Shown here piece after piece: positions 44,128 to 50,731 of a stretch of 50,731 bases of DNA (the stretch's first letter is position 1; each line of letters starts with the position of its first letter). The notes beneath the pieces were generated by a model that saw only the letters and a list, made by a program, of their open reading frames with translations, had not been told where the DNA came from and ran no database searches. Both the position numbers and the translations under genes were made by a program. Source of the DNA: an uncultured Pseudomonadota bacterium (GTDB lineage: Bacteria > Bdellovibrionota_B > Oligoflexia > Oligoflexales > CAIYRB01); the NCBI GenBank assembly GCA_903915625.1, contig CAIWTN010000208.1, forward strand, positions 1 to 50,731. Direction: 5' to 3'.

Positions 44128-45081
44128 TCAATCATCAGGTCTTAACCAGCCGCGCTGGTGAAACCACAATAGGACCATCAGCGACGAAAGCAGCATAAAA
44201 CCACACGCCATCCAGAAGCCGATTGGATTCTTGACGGCTGGCATAGCGTCGAAGTTCATGCCGAACAGTCCCGTTACCAAATTAAGTGGCATAAAAAACA
44301 CCGACAGTACGGTGAGTAAACGCATGGTCTCGTTGGTGCGGCGCGAGGCTTCATTGGTAAACTGGCCGACCAAGGCCAGCTGTAGCTGTATAATCCGGTT
44401 GCCGTTTTCGACTAGATCACCAGCCCACATAAACTGACTTTCCGCATCCTCTTCAACGTCTTTAAAGTACAGATAGTCATGATTGGGGAGTGCGTCCAAT
44501 TTATGCACTGCGTCAGCAGTCATCCGCATGATGCGCTTAATGACCGAAGTTTTGCGAATGAGTCGGTAAGCGTTTTCTCCCTCAAGACTGGGGCGTTTGG
44601 TATGTAGGAAGGTCTTTGCTTCGAGCTTTTCTAATTCAGCGCGGCATTTGTCGATCGCAGGTTCAAATGATCTTACCGATAACTGGAGTAAGTGATTCAA
44701 AGGATGAAACACGGATCCGGCAGCACCCGCGGCAGCTTTATTTCGCCAATAGTCGCGCAGGTCTTTTAGATAAGTTTGGTCCGTACGATGGATTGTCAGC
44801 ATCACCTTCGGACTAACAAAAATTGCGACTTTTCTTGTCAAACGCCTCACTGAGCTGGCGCTGTCCTCTGACTGAGAATCAAAGGAACGAACAATGAGGA
44901 ACGACCACTCATCAAAGGATTCGTATTTAGGTAAATGCACGGGGTCAAGGCAGTCCCGTACCATGATTTGGTGGAGACCGAAGGTCTTGGCGAGTGACTG
45001 AAGCTCCTCTTTCGAAGGCCCAACGATATCAATCCATGTGTAGCTGTGACCATCTGCTGCATTGATCACTACTGCTTGCAT
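44128..45081 (-). CDS. corA: CorA-family magnesium/cobalt transporter
   Basis: Inner-membrane ion channel of 317 residues. The N-terminal cytoplasmic domain has YTWIDIVGPSKEELQSLAKTFGLH and the HLPKYESFDEWSFLIVRSF segment. The long stalk helix is followed by two C-terminal membrane helices, with the GMN signature (GLFGMNF) at the end of the first. A polar loop (DAMPAVKNP) follows in place of the acidic MPEL loop, then the second helix and a basic tail. It transports Mg, Co or Ni; CorA-like ZntB zinc exporters share the fold, so a zinc role is possible given the neighbourhood. I chose the ATG at 45081; a longer frame to 45168 overlaps the upstream lipoprotein gene and lacks support. Confidence 0.9.
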   Translation of the reverse strand: MQAVVINAADGHSYTWIDIVGPSKEELQSLAKTFGLHQIMVRDCLDPVHLPKYESFDEWSFLIVRSFDSQSEDSASSVRRLTRKVAIFVSPKVMLTIHRTDQTYLKDLRDYWRNKAAAGAAGSVFHPLNHLLQLSVRSFEPAIDKCRAELEKLEAKTFLHTKRPSLEGENAYRLIRKTSVIKRIMRMTADAVHKLDALPNHDYLYFKDVEEDAESQFMWAGDLVENGNRIIQLQLALVGQFTNEASRRTNETMRLLTVLSVFFMPLNLVTGLFGMNFDAMPAVKNPIGFWMACGFMLLSSLMVLLWFHQRGWLRPDD

Positions 45082-45109
45082 GTCGCATTGGCCCCGCTTG
45101 ATAACTCGA

Positions 45110-45448
45110 TTAGTTGGCCGCCTCGCAGGCGCTGAGCGCTTGTGAAAGCGCCAAGTCAGCATCAGCAAGAGCTTGCTTGTGCTGAGCCTCGACCCTGGTC
45201 AGGCACTTGCTGCCAGGAAGGTAGTGTCCGGTATCAATGACATCATAGCAGTATCTGGTGTCGGAGGAGAATATCCCTGCTGCGGTCCCATAAGCCTTGT
45301 CGCGTTGGCTATAGGCCGCGTCAGTACAAGCTTTGTCTTCAGCGCTTTGTAGTGACGAAGCTGGCATCGAGTTGCTGCAGTTGAAGGTGGTGAGTGTGAG
45401 TAGGCTGAAAATAATAACGGTGACGAGCTGGCGAGCTTGGCGGTTCAT
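45110..45448 (-). CDS. Small lipoprotein
   Basis: Lipoprotein of 112 residues. The leader ends in TFNC (Cys24). The mature part has four cysteines (near 41, 67, 82 and 108) that could form two disulfides, a Tyr-rich loop, and a helical C-terminus rich in Ala, Gln and Leu. I do not recognise a family. It lies 28 bases upstream of the corA start on the same strand and may be cotranscribed with it. A large hairpin separates it from the next gene upstream. Confidence 0.72.
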   Translation of the reverse strand: MNRQARQLVTVIIFSLLTLTTFNCSNSMPASSLQSAEDKACTDAAYSQRDKAYGTAAGIFSSDTRYCYDVIDTGHYLPGSKCLTRVEAQHKQALADADLALSQALSACEAAN

Positions 45449-45473
45449 GTTGTCGGTCCTGCTACTGGGTTGT

Positions 45474-45506
45474 TTAGGTAGGGTGCCGGAGGCGACCTCT
45501 ACCTAA
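45474..45506 (-). terminator. Hairpin between two lipoprotein genes
   Basis: TTAGGTAG (45474-45481) and CTACCTAA (45499-45506) are perfect complements, and the GC-rich interior can extend the stem with one bulge. It lies 50 bases after the stop of the 45556-46929 gene on the minus strand. No T run follows, so it may terminate only partly or mark the start of the next transcript. Confidence 0.4.
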
Positions 45507-45555
45507 CAAAGGTGCAGGGTGTAGTCAATGCCAAGCCCGTCACTGTGATCGGTGG

Positions 45556-46929
45556 CTAAATTTCGCAGTGATTTGTTGGGAATATCCCGATATTGCCGAT
45601 ACCCAGTACGGCCTTGCTGAGTAGTGGCTTGGTCGGTAGCCCAGTCTCTGTAGGTTTACCGTTTGGATTAATTAACATAAGAATTCCGTGGATGTCGGGG
45701 ATCCCCATGTGTTGGCTAACTCCTGGGAAGTATTTAGGATCGGGGGCTAGCTCAACACCGGTCATCGAACACACCTCTAAGGCCTGATTGGTCCCTAGTG
45801 GGTAGGCTGTCAACTTGATCAAGGCTTCGTCGCGAGTTTTGCAGCCGAAATTCTTACATTCGCGTAGGAGTTTGACTTGGGCGTCGACAGCACCAGTGAT
45901 GTAGCTAGGAATCGGTATCGTCAGCTCCGGACCGCGGTAGGTGATGTTGCAAGTAGACTTAGGCTTTTGATTCATGCAGGTTAGATTGAATTGAAGGTAC
46001 TTGCCGTCGGATTGTTTGACCAATTCACTGACGACATCATGGCTAAGTCTGATGTATCCGGCTGGGATTTTCTCTGCCGCCATTTTAGGTAAGCTGTTTA
46101 TGTTGGTTGCCGTTCGGTCCATCTGCGTGGTGTCGCGGAATCGTTCATCAGGGCCTTCGCCACGGAGCTGACAGCGGCTGTTGGGGAAGGCACCTATGGG
46201 GCCGACCCCTGCAAAGGCGGCAATGGGCCGATATTGGCGAATCAGCGTAGTTTCCGGCTTGCCGTTTACATCTAGCTTTGGCTGGCCGCGTTCATCAAAG
46301 GCTGGCACGCTTTCCTCGTGCTCTGCGACTGATACCCGTAGGCCGTTGACGGTCGGTACGTAGGCAACGCTGCTTAGCAGTTGGCCCAAGTAGTCAAATG
46401 GTCCGGTGTGATCCGTGGCAATAGAATCAACGCTTGCTTCTAAGCCTCTAATGTCACATACCTCGAAGTCGTAAATGCGGTCGCCCGAATTGGTTTGGCG
46501 CGCCTTAGTTCGCCACCAAACGCTGAACGGATTACTGGTGCAGACTGGTCCCTGGCAGCCTTTAGATACGGTTACGTTGCCCGACATGGTGCCGAAGAGA
46601 AATGCCGCGAGCTGCATGCGAATTTCCGGCCCTTGGTATGTCATGCGGCAGTGATTTTCTGTGCGGTTGAATGCTTCGCACTGAATGCGCACGGGTAGGT
46701 CGCGACGCTGGCCAACAGCCGGATTAGAGGCCGCTGCGATAAATGGTAAATTTTTGTAGAGTTCAGCCGTCATTTCGGCGGGCAGATTTGAGACAAAGGT
46801 TACCGGTAGCCCCTCTACTGTTGGCATACCTATTGCGGTCGGTGTCGAGGATGAGGAGTGGCGACACTGAATCACAGCGGCGGTAATCATCGCGATAGCT
46901 CCGCCAAGAGCTAGCCTATGAAGGCGCAT
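45556..46929 (-). CDS. Lipoprotein built from two homologous halves
   Basis: Lipoprotein of 457 residues. The leader ends in VIQC (Cys22). Two related halves follow. Each half has a short Cys-bearing segment (IQCEAFNRTENHC and LTCMNQKPKSTC) followed by TYxGPE, then FEVCDIRGLE or LEVCSMTGVE, and each ends with GVGPIGAFPNSRCQL or GIGNIGIFPTNHCEI. Conserved Cys positions suggest one or more disulfides per half. I do not recognise a family, so the fold and role are unknown; an internal duplication is clear. The ATG at 46929 has an AAGGAG SD at eight bases; the frame extends to 47034 without support. A 16-bp palindrome lies just upstream. Confidence 0.8.
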   Translation of the reverse strand: MRLHRLALGGAIAMITAAVIQCRHSSSSTPTAIGMPTVEGLPVTFVSNLPAEMTAELYKNLPFIAAASNPAVGQRRDLPVRIQCEAFNRTENHCRMTYQGPEIRMQLAAFLFGTMSGNVTVSKGCQGPVCTSNPFSVWWRTKARQTNSGDRIYDFEVCDIRGLEASVDSIATDHTGPFDYLGQLLSSVAYVPTVNGLRVSVAEHEESVPAFDERGQPKLDVNGKPETTLIRQYRPIAAFAGVGPIGAFPNSRCQLRGEGPDERFRDTTQMDRTATNINSLPKMAAEKIPAGYIRLSHDVVSELVKQSDGKYLQFNLTCMNQKPKSTCNITYRGPELTIPIPSYITGAVDAQVKLLRECKNFGCKTRDEALIKLTAYPLGTNQALEVCSMTGVELAPDPKYFPGVSQHMGIPDIHGILMLINPNGKPTETGLPTKPLLSKAVLGIGNIGIFPTNHCEI

Positions 46930-46955
46930 CGAGAGTCTCCTTTTGGTTCGGAACA

Positions 46956-46971
46956 GGTATTCTAGAATACC
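46956..46971. promoter_or_regulatory. 16-bp perfect palindrome upstream of the duplicated lipoprotein
   Basis: GGTATTCTAGAATACC (46956-46971) is its own reverse complement. It lies 26 bases before the lipoprotein ATG and opposite the glyoxalase gene. It looks like an operator or dimer-binding site. I do not recognise the motif. Confidence 0.4.
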
Positions 46972-47095
46972 ATGTACGGAAATCATGGTCCTCTGGTCGC
47001 ATTGGTAAAGCAGGTGCGCCCAATATGCGTCCATCGTTTAACGCCTTGCCCAGTCGCCACAACTCTCGTAACTTGCTCCTCGGGAGGCTAGAATC

Positions 47096-47515
47096 ATGCA
47101 GTATTTACATGCGATGGTGCGGGTTCGGGATTTAGGCGAGTCATTGAACTTTTATGTTAATTTGCTCGGCCTGAAGGAAATCCGCCGCAGCGAGTACCCA
47201 GAAGGGCGCTTTACCTTGGTTTACCTGGCCACCGCAGAGGGTCAGCCCGAGGTCGAACTGACTTACAACTGGGATGCACCTGATACCTACGGAGATGCCC
47301 GCAATTTCGGCCATCTAGCCTTCGCAGTTGATGATATTTATGCACTCTGTGCGACCCTGCAAGCTGGTGGCGTCACCATTCGCCGGCCGCCGCGAGACGG
47401 CCGTATGGCTTTCGCCAAGTCGCCCGACGGTATTTCCATCGAGCTACTTCAGCGAGGCCAGCCGCTACCGCCGGCCGAGCCATGGATGTCGATGCCCAAC
47501 GTGGGTACGTGGTAG
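47096..47515 (+). CDS. gloA: Lactoylglutathione lyase (glyoxalase I)
   Basis: Metal-dependent glyoxalase I of 139 residues, converting the methylglyoxal-glutathione adduct to S-lactoylglutathione. It has the two beta-alpha-beta-beta-beta modules: RVRDLGESLNFYVNLLGLKEIRR and, in the second, FGHLAFAVDDIYALCATLQAGGV. Metal ligands are His5 (YLHAM), Glu in VELTYNW, His in NFGHLAF and Glu in ISIELLQR. The family is Ni- or Zn-dependent; the short bacterial form is usually Ni-dependent. It follows no operon partner and sits divergent from the duplicated lipoprotein gene. Confidence 0.94.
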   Translation: MQYLHAMVRVRDLGESLNFYVNLLGLKEIRRSEYPEGRFTLVYLATAEGQPEVELTYNWDAPDTYGDARNFGHLAFAVDDIYALCATLQAGGVTIRRPPRDGRMAFAKSPDGISIELLQRGQPLPPAEPWMSMPNVGTW

Positions 47516-47677
47516 AGTTTTTTTAACCTGCTCTGATTAATTTGTGATGCCTAGGGTGTTACGGTCGGATATTGAACGCTTAATCCGATGCGGTCGCCAT
47601 CCTTGGGGTAGAATCTAGCCAAGTTCCTAAGATTGATTAATATGATTGGATAAATCACCAATTGATTGAGCGATTTA

Positions 47678-48190
47678 CTACCAGTGCCTTAAACCGCAAT
47701 CGTAAAATGCAGAATCGCCCAAAAACATCGATTGACCCGTGCCTGTGTCGATGATGAAGATTTTTGCAGGGCCCCAGTCATCCTTGGTAACAGAGGTCGT
47801 GAAGATTAAGAATCGTTCGTCATCGGTCCACTTGAATTCGTCATGGCTCAAATAAGTGGATTCAGCTTTAAATCTGCGGCTGGTTTGCGCATCGATCAAT
47901 AAGAGATCAGTGCCTTCATAGTATTGCCCATTGGGCTTAATCTTGAATCGCCCACTGGGCGAGGTGAAAATTTCATGTTCTCCATTTTTCAAAACAACTG
48001 TTTCCCCCCAGGGGGCGTCACAAAAGTTAATTTTCTTGTCGAGATAATGCTTGGCCCAAGCTAGATCGTTTGGGTTTCTAAAGAAATCATGAATTTCACG
48101 ATAGCGGTGGTATCTCCTGTACGCCGAGCCAACGGTACTTAAAACGATTAATGATAGCAGGACTCTCAATTTTCTTGATCGTAAGTTCAA
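47678..48190 (-). CDS. Membrane-anchored protein with possible beta-propeller strand pair
   Basis: Protein of 170 residues with an N-terminal hydrophobic segment (LLSLIVLSTVGSA, about 10-22) that is a signal anchor or uncleaved signal. A short basic and aromatic stretch follows. The rest is beta-rich, with the PD40-like pattern FKWTDDERFLIFTTSV and IFIIDTGTGQSMFLG. I do not recognise a specific family. The start is TTG at 48190, with GGGAG eight bases upstream, and the next in-frame options lack an SD. It converges with gloA and is separated from the ATPase gene by about 190 bases. Confidence 0.65.
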   Translation of the reverse strand: MNLRSRKLRVLLSLIVLSTVGSAYRRYHRYREIHDFFRNPNDLAWAKHYLDKKINFCDAPWGETVVLKNGEHEIFTSPSGRFKIKPNGQYYEGTDLLLIDAQTSRRFKAESTYLSHDEFKWTDDERFLIFTTSVTKDDWGPAKIFIIDTGTGQSMFLGDSAFYDCGLRHW

Positions 48191-48382
48191 TCAAGAATCT
48201 CCCGCGCGAATTTTCTTAATTGCAAATTAATTTGTTGTCCGCGCTTACGGACGTTTCCACTGAGCCGGTAAGAATAACTGGAGGCTACCTCCGCGGCGGA
48301 AGTTCCCAAATTTTTTCCGGCTCTGAATTTTTTAATAAAGCTAAGGCACGCAGCGGCAAATTGTATCGACGTTTTGTGGTCA

Positions 48383-49549
48383 TTAAGATTCGATCATGCT
48401 TCGCAGGCCATCTGTCCAGTGCGTTGCCACTATGCCACCTATGCTGCGGCGGATGCTGTCTTGCGACCAGAGTTCAAAGGTGGCGTCGGGCAGATCTTTG
48501 CGGACAATTTTAAGACTTTTAATATAAGACTCCATGACGCTAGTCGCTGATTTAAGCTCGATAAAATGCAAAGGTCGACCGGGAATTTCAACAACGAGGT
48601 CCACTTCAATATCATTTTCGTCTTTGTAAAAAGCCACCTTGGCGTCCGGATGGCGGTAGCGAAGGCTGTGTATAATTTGTGGTACCACAAATTGCTCGAA
48701 AGTCTCACCATACATCGACGTTCCTGAGCGAAGTGGAACGCTCAAAGTCCGACTCATGGCGCGGCAGACACCTGTATCGAAAAAATAAAATTTGGGCGAT
48801 TTAATGAGCCGCTTACGGAACGAATGGGAAAACGGCAGCACCATGTGGCCTAAAAGCGTGTCCTCGAGAATCGAATAGTACGCGGCCACTGTCTTGGGAT
48901 CTACACCGATGCCGGCGGCGATATTTGAATTATTAATGATCTTTCCATTATATTGTGCGGCAACCTCAAGAAATCGTCGAAATGGATCGAGGTTGCGCAC
49001 GATTTGCTCGCGCTGTATTTCTTCGCTGACATAAGTGCGAACGTAACTCGACAGATAATCCTGTTTCTCCTCGTCATCGTTCAGCGCGAAAATATAGGGC
49101 AACGTTCCCCAGGCCAGTGCCTCATCAATGAGCAACTGTTCACCAAGTTCTTCAATAACTAGCGGGTAAAGATCTCGAACAAAGGCGCGTCCGGCGAGGA
49201 GGTTCGCACTTCCTTTTTTAAGCTTGCGAGCACTTGAGCCAGTCAAAACAAAGCGCAGAGGTCTGGGTTCGTGTTCCAAATAATAATGCACGACATCCAG
49301 GAGTTTCGGGACTTTCTGCACTTCGTCTAGCACTACTGTATCAATCCCCAAAGGCAGGGACCTCAATTCACTTAACAAACCGTCAGGGTGACGGGCGAGG
49401 CGCTCTTCAACAGCAGGCAGCAGTAGATCGATCGCGTACGTCCGCTCCAGCGCAAAGCGTTCACGTAGCAAGGTGCTTTTACCGGTACCTCTGGCACCAA
49501 ATAAAAAAAAGCTCTTTGATTTAGGGAATTTAAGCTCTCGGGAAAACAA
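48383..49549 (-). CDS. AAA ATPase with DUF4143 domain (copy 2)
   Basis: P-loop ATPase of 388 residues, paralogous to the gene at 9331-10524. Walker A is GARGTGKST and Walker B is VVLDEVQKV. The TGSSARKLKKGSANLLAGRAF segment follows almost identically to copy 1. The DUF4143 part includes YVSEEIQREQIVRNLDPFRRFLEVAAQYNGK. The C-terminal strand pair VDLVVEIPGRP and FIELKSA resembles PD-(D/E)xK nucleases. The function of the family is unclear. The start is TTG at 49549. Its SD, AGGAG, is part of a perfect inverted repeat, which suggests translational control. Confidence 0.88.
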   Translation of the reverse strand: MFSRELKFPKSKSFFLFGARGTGKSTLLRERFALERTYAIDLLLPAVEERLARHPDGLLSELRSLPLGIDTVVLDEVQKVPKLLDVVHYYLEHEPRPLRFVLTGSSARKLKKGSANLLAGRAFVRDLYPLVIEELGEQLLIDEALAWGTLPYIFALNDDEEKQDYLSSYVRTYVSEEIQREQIVRNLDPFRRFLEVAAQYNGKIINNSNIAAGIGVDPKTVAAYYSILEDTLLGHMVLPFSHSFRKRLIKSPKFYFFDTGVCRAMSRTLSVPLRSGTSMYGETFEQFVVPQIIHSLRYRHPDAKVAFYKDENDIEVDLVVEIPGRPLHFIELKSATSVMESYIKSLKIVRKDLPDATFELWSQDSIRRSIGGIVATHWTDGLRSMIES

Positions 49550-49557
49550 TGGGCTTA

Positions 49558-49584
49558 CTCCTAAAAAAGTACCTATTTTAGGAG
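49558..49584 (-). promoter_or_regulatory. Inverted repeat hiding the SD of ATPase copy 2
   Basis: CTCCTAAAA (49558-49566) and TTTTAGGAG (49576-49584) are perfect complements around nine bases. On the minus-strand mRNA the 3' arm ends in AGGAG, eight bases before the TTG start. If the RNA folds, CTCCT in the upstream arm pairs with the ribosome site. The repeat could equally be a protein-binding dyad. Confidence 0.55.
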
Positions 49585-49680
49585 TTTATTCCTGAAAAAC
49601 GGATAAATCAATTCAGATGGTGTCGGGATCAGATTATTTCAAACCTCTTAGGCGGCACCTAAGCACGTCGGGCTCCCGAC

Positions 49681-50649
49681 TCAGGGGGCGGCCTTTAATA
49701 AGACCAAGGCGTAATACTCTTTGGGGTCCGTCCACCAAGTGACCGGCTTAAGACCGTGCGCGGCCGTAAGCTTTTCGATGTCAGCGCGGTCGAATTTGCG
49801 CGAACTCTCAGCGTAGATGCCTTCGCCCTCTTTGAAGTGGAAGGTGTGTCCAGCTAAGTGGACGTCCTGTGCTACTTTGCTGACTAAATGAATATCGATT
49901 TGCTTTTTTTCATGGTTGAATTGGACATCATGACGAAAATTTTCCGACTTAAAGTCCCCGCCAAGCTCAAGATTAATGCGGCGAAGGACGTTTAAATTGA
50001 AGCGAGCATTTGCACCGCCAGCATCACTATAGGCGGGAACAATCACGTCTACTGGCTTCATGAGATCGCAGCCAAGTAGCATAAAACCCGAGTCACCTAT
50101 GATGGCCTTACAAATGCGCATGAGCGCCGTAGTGTCTTCTTCACTAAGATTGCCGATGGTGGAGCCTGGGAAGAATAGTAGTGGTGTCTTACCCTTTAGG
50201 TGCTCTTGCCACGGGAATTTTGCTAGCTGTTGATAGTCGGCGCAGACTGCAGCTACTTCTAGATTTGGGTGATCGGCTGCTAGTTTAGCTGCATCACCAA
50301 ACAGCACATCGCGAGAAATATCGACTGGCATGTACATCTTAACGTTGGCTATGTGCGGCATAAGCCGGCGGAATTTGTCGCTAGTGGCGCCGCCGAGTTC
50401 GACTACGGCGATGGGTTGGTTTGACGGGAGATTGACAGTTCCCAGCTGGTCTAGGATTGCCGTCTCTACGCGCGTAAGATAGTATTCAGGTGCTCGGCAG
50501 ATTTCGTCAAAAAATCCTGATCCCACTTCGTCGTAGCAATACTTGGGGGACAGCGATTTAGGAGCGGCACTTAGCCCTTTGACGACATCTCCAAGAAAGT
50601 CGGCTGCTTTGGGGACCAAGTCGACAGTTTTAAGGTTTTTATTAGACAA
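49681..50649 (-). CDS. egtD: Histidine N-alpha-methyltransferase, EgtD-like
   Basis: SAM-dependent methyltransferase of 322 residues that trimethylates histidine to hercynine, the first step of ergothioneine synthesis. Visible motifs are SLSPKYCYDEVGSGFFDEI near 32-50, APEYYLTRVE, the SAM site VVELGGATSDKFRRL, FFPGSTIGNLSEED, and the C-terminal TWWTDPKEYYALVLL. The family (DUF2260/methyltransf_33) includes closely related N-methyltransferases, so substrate is inferred. The start is TTG with AAGGAG seven bases upstream. It is the last gene of the window on this strand. An egtB partner would be expected upstream, beyond 50649, and cannot be seen. Confidence 0.88.
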   Translation of the reverse strand: MSNKNLKTVDLVPKAADFLGDVVKGLSAAPKSLSPKYCYDEVGSGFFDEICRAPEYYLTRVETAILDQLGTVNLPSNQPIAVVELGGATSDKFRRLMPHIANVKMYMPVDISRDVLFGDAAKLAADHPNLEVAAVCADYQQLAKFPWQEHLKGKTPLLFFPGSTIGNLSEEDTTALMRICKAIIGDSGFMLLGCDLMKPVDVIVPAYSDAGGANARFNLNVLRRINLELGGDFKSENFRHDVQFNHEKKQIDIHLVSKVAQDVHLAGHTFHFKEGEGIYAESSRKFDRADIEKLTAAHGLKPVTWWTDPKEYYALVLLKAAP

Positions 50650-50731
50650 TTTTCAGCTCCTTTTCGCAGTCGTCGGTGCGCGATTACCGTACCATTTTGA
50701 CGCAATTTTAATGCAGTAGGTTACAGGATAG

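Noticed and set aside
48218-48232. TTAATT-GCA-AATTAA dyad as a further Zur site
   Set aside because: It contains TTGCAA once only and has no second half-site at the right distance; the AT-rich symmetry is easily random.

Overview
The window reads as chromosomal DNA of a Gram-negative bacterium with a periplasm. It holds many lipoproteins with lipobox cysteines, two Tat-type leaders, an outer-membrane porin and ABC-type periplasmic uptake. Unnamed lipoproteins, orphan Cro-type helix-turn-helix proteins, DUF1552/DUF1592 proteins, AAA/DUF4143 ATPases and a sigma-54-type promoter together resemble Bdellovibrionota/Oligoflexia or a related deltaproteobacterial lineage. This placement is an inference; no rRNA or marker gene is present. 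I see no tRNA, rRNA, insertion sequence, CRISPR array or prophage. Several genes appear to use TTG starts backed by good Shine-Dalgarno (SD) sequences.

Left part (1-16.9 kb). Lipoproteins and gene debris, including an HTH/nucleotidyltransferase pair with a truncated second gene and a beta-propeller fragment, are followed by a DUF3253 protein, an orphan HTH regulator, an FkbM methyltransferase, a polyprenol/phytol-kinase-like membrane protein and a thioester-reductase-like SDR. Next come an AAA/DUF4143 ATPase, a WYL regulator and the sbcDC nuclease operon.

Middle part (17-36.2 kb). A PhoD phosphatase carries a C-terminal jacalin-like lectin domain. A gltIJ-gltK-gltL glutamate/aspartate transporter follows, with the binding protein fused to the first permease, then an osmoprotectant-type transporter with the same fusion order. 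A sigma-54-type promoter precedes a cytochrome c lipoprotein, a DUF1592 protein and a DUF1552 protein. Next is a 2-aminophenol-type meta-cleavage module in two arms: RidA-type deaminase, semialdehyde dehydrogenase and SDR on the plus strand, and the two extradiol dioxygenase subunits on the minus strand, with a CotH-family lipoprotein between them.

Right part (36.2-50.7 kb). A zinc-homeostasis island contains a lipoprotein, porin and znuA-znuC-znuB operon; zur; a COG0523 zinc GTPase; an unrecognised protein; zinc-free ribosomal protein L31; and a DUF1826 protein. Three matching operator-like dyads (wTGCAA-N5-TTGCAw) lie in its two divergent promoter regions and tie it together as one Zur regulon. 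The window closes with corA, two lipoproteins, glyoxalase I, a small membrane-anchored protein, a second AAA/DUF4143 ATPase and an egtD-like histidine methyltransferase.

The strongest leads are the zinc regulon with an unrecognised member (42461-42979), the split aminophenol module with a terminator-like hairpin in the dioxygenase leader, the sigma-54-driven DUF1592/DUF1552 operon, the phosphatase-lectin fusion, and the two DUF4143 ATPases with dyads over their SD sites.
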